Assembly: GCA_030037185.1 (NCBI GenBank)
Contig: JASHRR010000148.1
Coordinates: 1-9,777 of the forward strand
Reading direction: 5' to 3'
Length of the DNA stretch: 9,777 nt
From: Xanthobacteraceae bacterium
GTDB taxonomy: Bacteria; Pseudomonadota; Alphaproteobacteria; Rhizobiales; Xanthobacteraceae
Shown here: one piece after another, positions 6,981 through 9,777 of the stretch
How positions within the stretch are numbered: position 1 is the stretch's first letter
How the letters are laid out: each line of letters begins with the position of its first letter
Translations under genes and position numbers: made by a program
The notes under the pieces: model-generated
What the model saw: only the letters and a program-made list of their open reading frames with translations
Told to the model about the DNA's origin: nothing
Databases searched by the model: none

Positions 6981-8237
6981 CTAAGGTCGCGGGTTTGTCT
7001 TGGTGTTCGACGGCATTGTTTCCGGCATCCAGAACCAAACGATAAGGACCAGACTGAGCGCTACGCAGGCAATGCTGACGAACCCGATCGCACCGCCAAA
7101 ATGTCCGGATATAAGGCTGAAGAATGTGGTGCTGAGCGAAGCACCGATGCCCGAGAGCGTCCCAAGAAAGCCCTGCGCCAGGTTGAACCGGCCAGTGCCT
7201 TTGGTGAGATCCGCGACAATTAGTGCCGTGAGCACACCCAACATGCTGCCGCTGACACCATCGAGCAGTTGAATCGAAATCAGCAACAGTGGATTGGTGG
7301 TGACAGCAAACAGCAGCGCGCGCAGCGTCAAAGCGCTGAATCCGATCAACAGCAAGGGCCGGCGACCCCAACTTTGAGCCTCTCGCCCGACCCACGGGGC
7401 GCTCAGCACGACGACGATTTGGGGGACGATGATCAACGCTGAGACGATAAGCGAGGCACCGGTTCCACTGTGATATACCAGTTCCTCGCCGGCGAGAGGC
7501 AACATGGAGGCATTTGCAAACTGGAACAAAAACAGGCAGCCGGCGAATATGAGCAAGCCGTAGTTCTTCCAAAGGTTCAAGCGCCGTATTCTCGGGGGTG
7601 GTGTGGGTGCGTGGTGGTCGGGTTGCCCGCAAGCGCGGCCGAAGTGGATCTCAGGCGCATGGATGCGCGATAGAGCCGCCAGCGCAGGAAGCGAGAGCGC
7701 AGCAGATGCGACGAATATGGCTCGATAAGACAGAAAATACCCGATGGCGCCCATAACCGCGGTGGTCGCGAGGACTCCTGCCGATGCGAAGCGTTGATTG
7801 CGCCCGAGCCGTTCGGCAAGGTCGGAATGACCGACGAGAGCGAGGCTGATCGCCGCGATGGCCGGCCCCAGGAGCCCTCCGGTCAAGCCTTGTAGGACGA
7901 GCGCAGTAAGGACCACCGGGCGGCTTGGCCAAAGTGCGATGACCAGCGCGCTCACCGCAACCATGATCCCGCCCACTGCAACCAGAAACCGCTTCGACCG
8001 GCTGGCGTCGAGTAGTTCACCCCCCGGCACCTGGCTCAACAATCCGACCAGACCGCCGACGCTCAGCGCGAAACCGATATCCTGCTGGGTCCATTTCTCA
8101 TCAGCCAAAAGCACTGCCACAAAGGGACCGAATCCCGACTGCATGCCTGCGAGAAAGAAATTGATCCCGTCGAGGCCGCGCAGACTCGTCGTGGAAGGAG
8201 ATACGCCGATGGCGTCCGATGATGTGATGACCGCCAT
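6981..8237 (-). CDS. Major facilitator superfamily transporter, substrate unknown
   Basis: The 418-residue protein has the length and hydrophobic pattern of a 12-helix MFS transporter of the inner membrane. The first segment (about 24-44, INFFLAGMQSGFGPF) is followed by a motif-A-like loop GGELLDASRSKR (72-83) between helices 2 and 3. A polar, His- and Pro-rich central loop (about 193-222, with DHHAPTPPP) separates the two halves, and GREAQSWGRRP (284-294) is the matching loop of the second half. Hydrophobic segments continue to WFWMPE near 401-406, and the tail is short and charged. The ATG at 8237 has only GAGG ten bases upstream as a possible SD. The substrate cannot be read from the sequence; the neighbours suggest a sugar or sugar-derived metabolite, but this is inference. 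It is divergent from rpiA and 418 bases upstream of the debranching gene, so it is probably transcribed separately. Confidence 0.9.
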   Translation of the reverse strand: MAVITSSDAIGVSPSTTSLRGLDGINFFLAGMQSGFGPFVAVLLADEKWTQQDIGFALSVGGLVGLLSQVPGGELLDASRSKRFLVAVGGIMVAVSALVIALWPSRPVVLTALVLQGLTGGLLGPAIAAISLALVGHSDLAERLGRNQRFASAGVLATTAVMGAIGYFLSYRAIFVASAALSLPALAALSRIHAPEIHFGRACGQPDHHAPTPPPRIRRLNLWKNYGLLIFAGCLFLFQFANASMLPLAGEELVYHSGTGASLIVSALIIVPQIVVVLSAPWVGREAQSWGRRPLLLIGFSALTLRALLFAVTTNPLLLISIQLLDGVSGSMLGVLTALIVADLTKGTGRFNLAQGFLGTLSGIGASLSTTFFSLISGHFGGAIGFVSIACVALSLVLIVWFWMPETMPSNTKTNPRP

Positions 8238-8569
8238 ACGTCGTGAACCTCGCTATCTCTCTTATCATGTTGCTCACTAGAGGACTTATTAACGACTTGC
8301 CAGCGACCTAAGGGGACCGCGCGAAGATCGCAAGAGTTTTGCATGCGGCGGGAACCTGGTCTGCCGTCGATTGGTTGCTCTCTTGCGCTCCCTCACGGCT
8401 AACGGCGCCGCGCGCAGTTTGCACCCCTTGCAGGGGACAACGAGCAGCGAACGAATGTCGAGGTCGAACATTATGGTGGTCATAGCGCAGCGGCGAGCCA
8501 CCGGCATTAATGGATGCGAGCCGGCGCATGTTACGCTCATGGGCGACACGGCCGGGCGAGCGTTACATC
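8238..8569. other. 332-bp divergent intergenic region (MFS / rpiA)
   Basis: This region must hold the promoters of both the MFS gene (minus) and rpiA (plus). It contains the EcfG-like sequence at 8351-8376 and a small perfect inverted repeat, CCCCT-TGC-AGGGG, at 8424-8436. No convincing sigma-70 pair for the MFS gene was found. Frames that cross it have no SD and match no family I recognise. Confidence 0.5.
8351..8376 (+). promoter_or_regulatory. Candidate EcfG (general stress response) promoter upstream of rpiA
   Basis: GGAAC at 8351-8355 and GGTT at 8373-8376 are 17 bases apart. The alphaproteobacterial EcfG/sigma-EcfG consensus is GGAAC-N16/17-CGTT, so one base differs. It points toward rpiA and would give a 5' leader of about 190 bases. 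Chance matches of this quality are expected at a low rate in 10 kb, so it is suggestive only. Confidence 0.3.
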
Positions 8570-9277
8570 GTGACAAGCATTGAGGACCGTAAGCGCGCCG
8601 CATCCGCGCGCGCGGTAGAATTGGTGCAGCCGGGGATGCGGGTCGGCCTCGGCACCGGGTCGACGGCGCGCTATTTCATTGACTTGCTGGCTGCGCGGGT
8701 GCGCGACGGCCTCGCCGTGGAGGCCGTGCCGACCTCCGAGGCCACCCGCGCCCAGGCGGCGCGGCTTGGCATCCCGCTCGCTGCCATGGATGGCTGGGGG
8801 GAACCCGATCTGACCGTGGATGGTGCCGACGAGATTGCCCCCGACCTTACCGTTATCAAAGGCGGCGGCGGCGCGTTGCTGTGGGAAAAAATCGTCGCCG
8901 CTGCCTCCGTTCGCATGATTGTGATTGCGGACGACACCAAATGCGTGCCCGTGCTGGGCCATTTCCCGCTGCCGATCGAGGTGGTGCCGTTCGGTCTTGC
9001 GGCAACCCACCGGGCCGTCGAGGCGGCTAGCGTGGCGGCCGGGTGCGCGGGGCCGGCGGTCCTGCGACGCGGCGAGGCGGGCAATCCATTCGTCACGGAT
9101 GGCGGGCACCATCTGCTCGATGCCACCCTTGGACGCATTCCCGATCCCGAGGCGCTGGCATCGCGGCTTGCGGAAATTCCGGGCGTGGTCGAGCACGGGC
9201 TTTTCATCGGCCTGGTAGCGGCGGCCATCATCGCTGGGCCGGCCGGCGTGCGCATCCTAGAGGCCAGCAGGATTTGA
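8570..9277 (+). CDS. rpiA: Ribose-5-phosphate isomerase A
   Basis: RpiA interconverts ribulose 5-phosphate and ribose 5-phosphate, linking the oxidative branch fed by Zwf to the non-oxidative branch with transaldolase. From GTG 8570 the protein has 235 residues, typical for the family (about 220-235). The motifs are all present: VGLGTGSTA (25-33), VPTSEATR (53-60), the catalytic-site VDGADE (83-88, Asp84 and Asp87), [12 protein letters not shown] (96-107) with Lys97 and the catalytic-base Glu106, IADDTK (119-124) with Lys124, LPIEVVPFG (134-142), TDGGHHLLD (176-184) and the end [11 protein letters not shown] (202-212). The frame is open upstream to ATGs at 8528 and 8510, but neither has an SD and family N-termini start near the GTG. 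The GTG itself has only a weak GGGCGAG upstream, so the start is the least certain point. It is divergent from the other pathway genes. Confidence 0.95.
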   Translation: MTSIEDRKRAASARAVELVQPGMRVGLGTGSTARYFIDLLAARVRDGLAVEAVPTSEATRAQAARLGIPLAAMDGWGEPDLTVDGADEIAPDLTVIKGGGGALLWEKIVAAASVRMIVIADDTKCVPVLGHFPLPIEVVPFGLAATHRAVEAASVAAGCAGPAVLRRGEAGNPFVTDGGHHLLDATLGRIPDPEALASRLAEIPGVVEHGLFIGLVAAAIIAGPAGVRILEASRI

Positions 9278-9601
9278 CTCGATCGCGTGATGCTTGCGGC
9301 CGACGCAAAGACGACATCGCCAATCTCGGCATCGAGTGTCGTGGGCCGACCGTTAAGGAACGACTGTGATGCTGCCTTGGGCCTGCACCGGCGGGGGCGG
9401 CCGCGATGAGCCGGGATCGGCCGGCATCCGCAGTTCACGCGCGCCACTGCGCGGCAAAACTCGGGTGGCGCGCGCAACCGACTGGAGGAAAATCGGGGCT
9501 TGGACCGGATGCAGGTGGCCCCAGGACAATTTATGAACAAGAACCTCCCTATCGCAAAAGCCGCTCCGGGTCATCGAAAGCTTCGGCCCTCGTGACTGAC
9601 A
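9278..9601. other. About 320 bp after rpiA with no supportable gene
   Basis: Open frames exist on both strands but show no SD with a recognisable protein family. A weak stem TTGCG-GCCGA-CGCAA (9294-9308) lies 17 bases past the rpiA stop and lacks a T-run. A 20-codon frame at 9533-9595 follows AGGA by six bases but has no other support. Because the adjacent GH15 gene is decayed, this may be degraded sequence from its 3' flank. Confidence 0.5.
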
Positions 9602-9777
9602 AGGTAATCGATCCAAGCAATATGCCGCGCTGATGAGGCGAGATGGGTGAAGGCTTGCGGGAAGTTGCTCAGGTGTTCGCCTGCCGGACCGAGCGATGGG
9701 CTGCGTGGGACCGCAGGCGCGTTCAAGATGTGCAGCTTCTGGTACGTCGAATGTTGCCGGCGACGTCAAGCCGGCAC
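9602..9777 (-). pseudogene. Frameshifted C-terminal end of a GH15 glucoamylase-like gene, partial at window edge
   Basis: On the minus strand 9681-9637 reads GEHLSNFPQAFTHLA, the characteristic C-terminal motif of bacterial GH15 glycosidases (GEHLGNFPQAFTHLALISAA...). The expected continuation, LISAAYCLDRLP, is present at 9637-9602 but in another frame. The two pieces overlap by a single C, so one deleted C at 9637 explains the break. Upstream, EAAHLERACG in the second frame resembles the GH15 segment that precedes this motif, and the NFPQAF frame runs up to a TGA near 9766-9768. This implies at least one more lesion. GH15 enzymes release glucose from alpha-glucans, or act on trehalose in some subfamilies, which fits the locus. 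The rest of the gene, if any, lies beyond the right edge. A sequencing error could explain one shift, less easily two. Confidence 0.7.

Noticed and set aside
8289..8603. Minus-strand 104-codon frame in the MFS-rpiA intergenic region, containing PCKGC
   Set aside because: No SD is found at any of its starts, no family is recognised, and it overlaps the rpiA start. It is most likely chance in GC-rich DNA.
9294..9308. Possible terminator after rpiA (TTGCG-GCCGA-CGCAA)
   Set aside because: The five-pair stem has no T-run, so it is too weak to call.
9533..9595. 20-codon plus-strand frame preceded by AGGA six bases upstream
   Set aside because: It is short, the SD is weak, and no context supports it next to a decayed gene.
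9353..9769. 138-codon minus-strand frame as an intact gene
   Set aside because: Its central part is out of frame with the recognisable GH15 motif, and only short parts (EAAHLERACG, LISAAYCLDRLP) are homologous. It is better described as part of the GH15 pseudogene.

Overview
The window looks like a chromosomal stretch of a GC-rich alphaproteobacterium, probably a member of the Hyphomicrobiales (Rhizobiales). This rests on remembered resemblance of the glucose-6-phosphate dehydrogenase, transaldolase, debranching enzyme, ribose-5-phosphate isomerase and TnpB remnant to proteins of that group, not on a search. The genus cannot be set from the sequence.

Layout, left to right. Positions 1-117 hold two strong inverted repeats and no gene. 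Positions 118-712 (+) are a decayed IS200/IS605-type tnpB with an internal deletion and at least two frameshifts. It abuts the 3' end of a minus-strand gene set that reads from right to left: glycogen-debranching/amylo-alpha-1,6-glucosidase (6562-4331), a possible 20-codon leader ORF (4218-4156), zwf (4159-2597), tal (2582-1497) and a ROK-family polyphosphate glucokinase (1491-718). Spacing is 14 nt between zwf and tal and 5 nt between tal and the glucokinase, so these three are almost surely one transcript. The debranching gene lies 112 nt upstream of the leader, with a hairpin in between. A 418-nt gap with a candidate sigma-70 promoter and paired inverted repeats separates the debranching gene from a minus-strand MFS transporter (8237-6981). 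A 332-nt divergent intergenic region then leads to rpiA (8570-9277, +). The right edge (about 9602-9777, -) holds the frameshifted C-terminal end of a GH15 glucoamylase-like gene.

The genes make metabolic sense together. Debranching, and formerly perhaps GH15, would release glucose or shorter glucans from glycogen. The glucokinase would make glucose 6-phosphate, plausibly with polyphosphate as phosphoryl donor. Zwf feeds the oxidative pentose phosphate pathway and yields NADPH, while RpiA and transaldolase run the non-oxidative branch. This suggests a module that turns storage compounds (glycogen and perhaps polyphosphate) into NADPH and pentose phosphates. A GGAAC-N17-GGTT sequence upstream of rpiA is compatible with control by an alphaproteobacterial general-stress (EcfG) sigma factor, but this is weak.

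No rRNA, tRNA, CRISPR array or phage gene was seen. I found no wholly new system. The most interesting details are the SD-equipped mini-ORF that overlaps the zwf start by ATGA, the glucokinase's ELGQ in place of the usual ROK ExGH motif, and the two gene relics that flank the locus.
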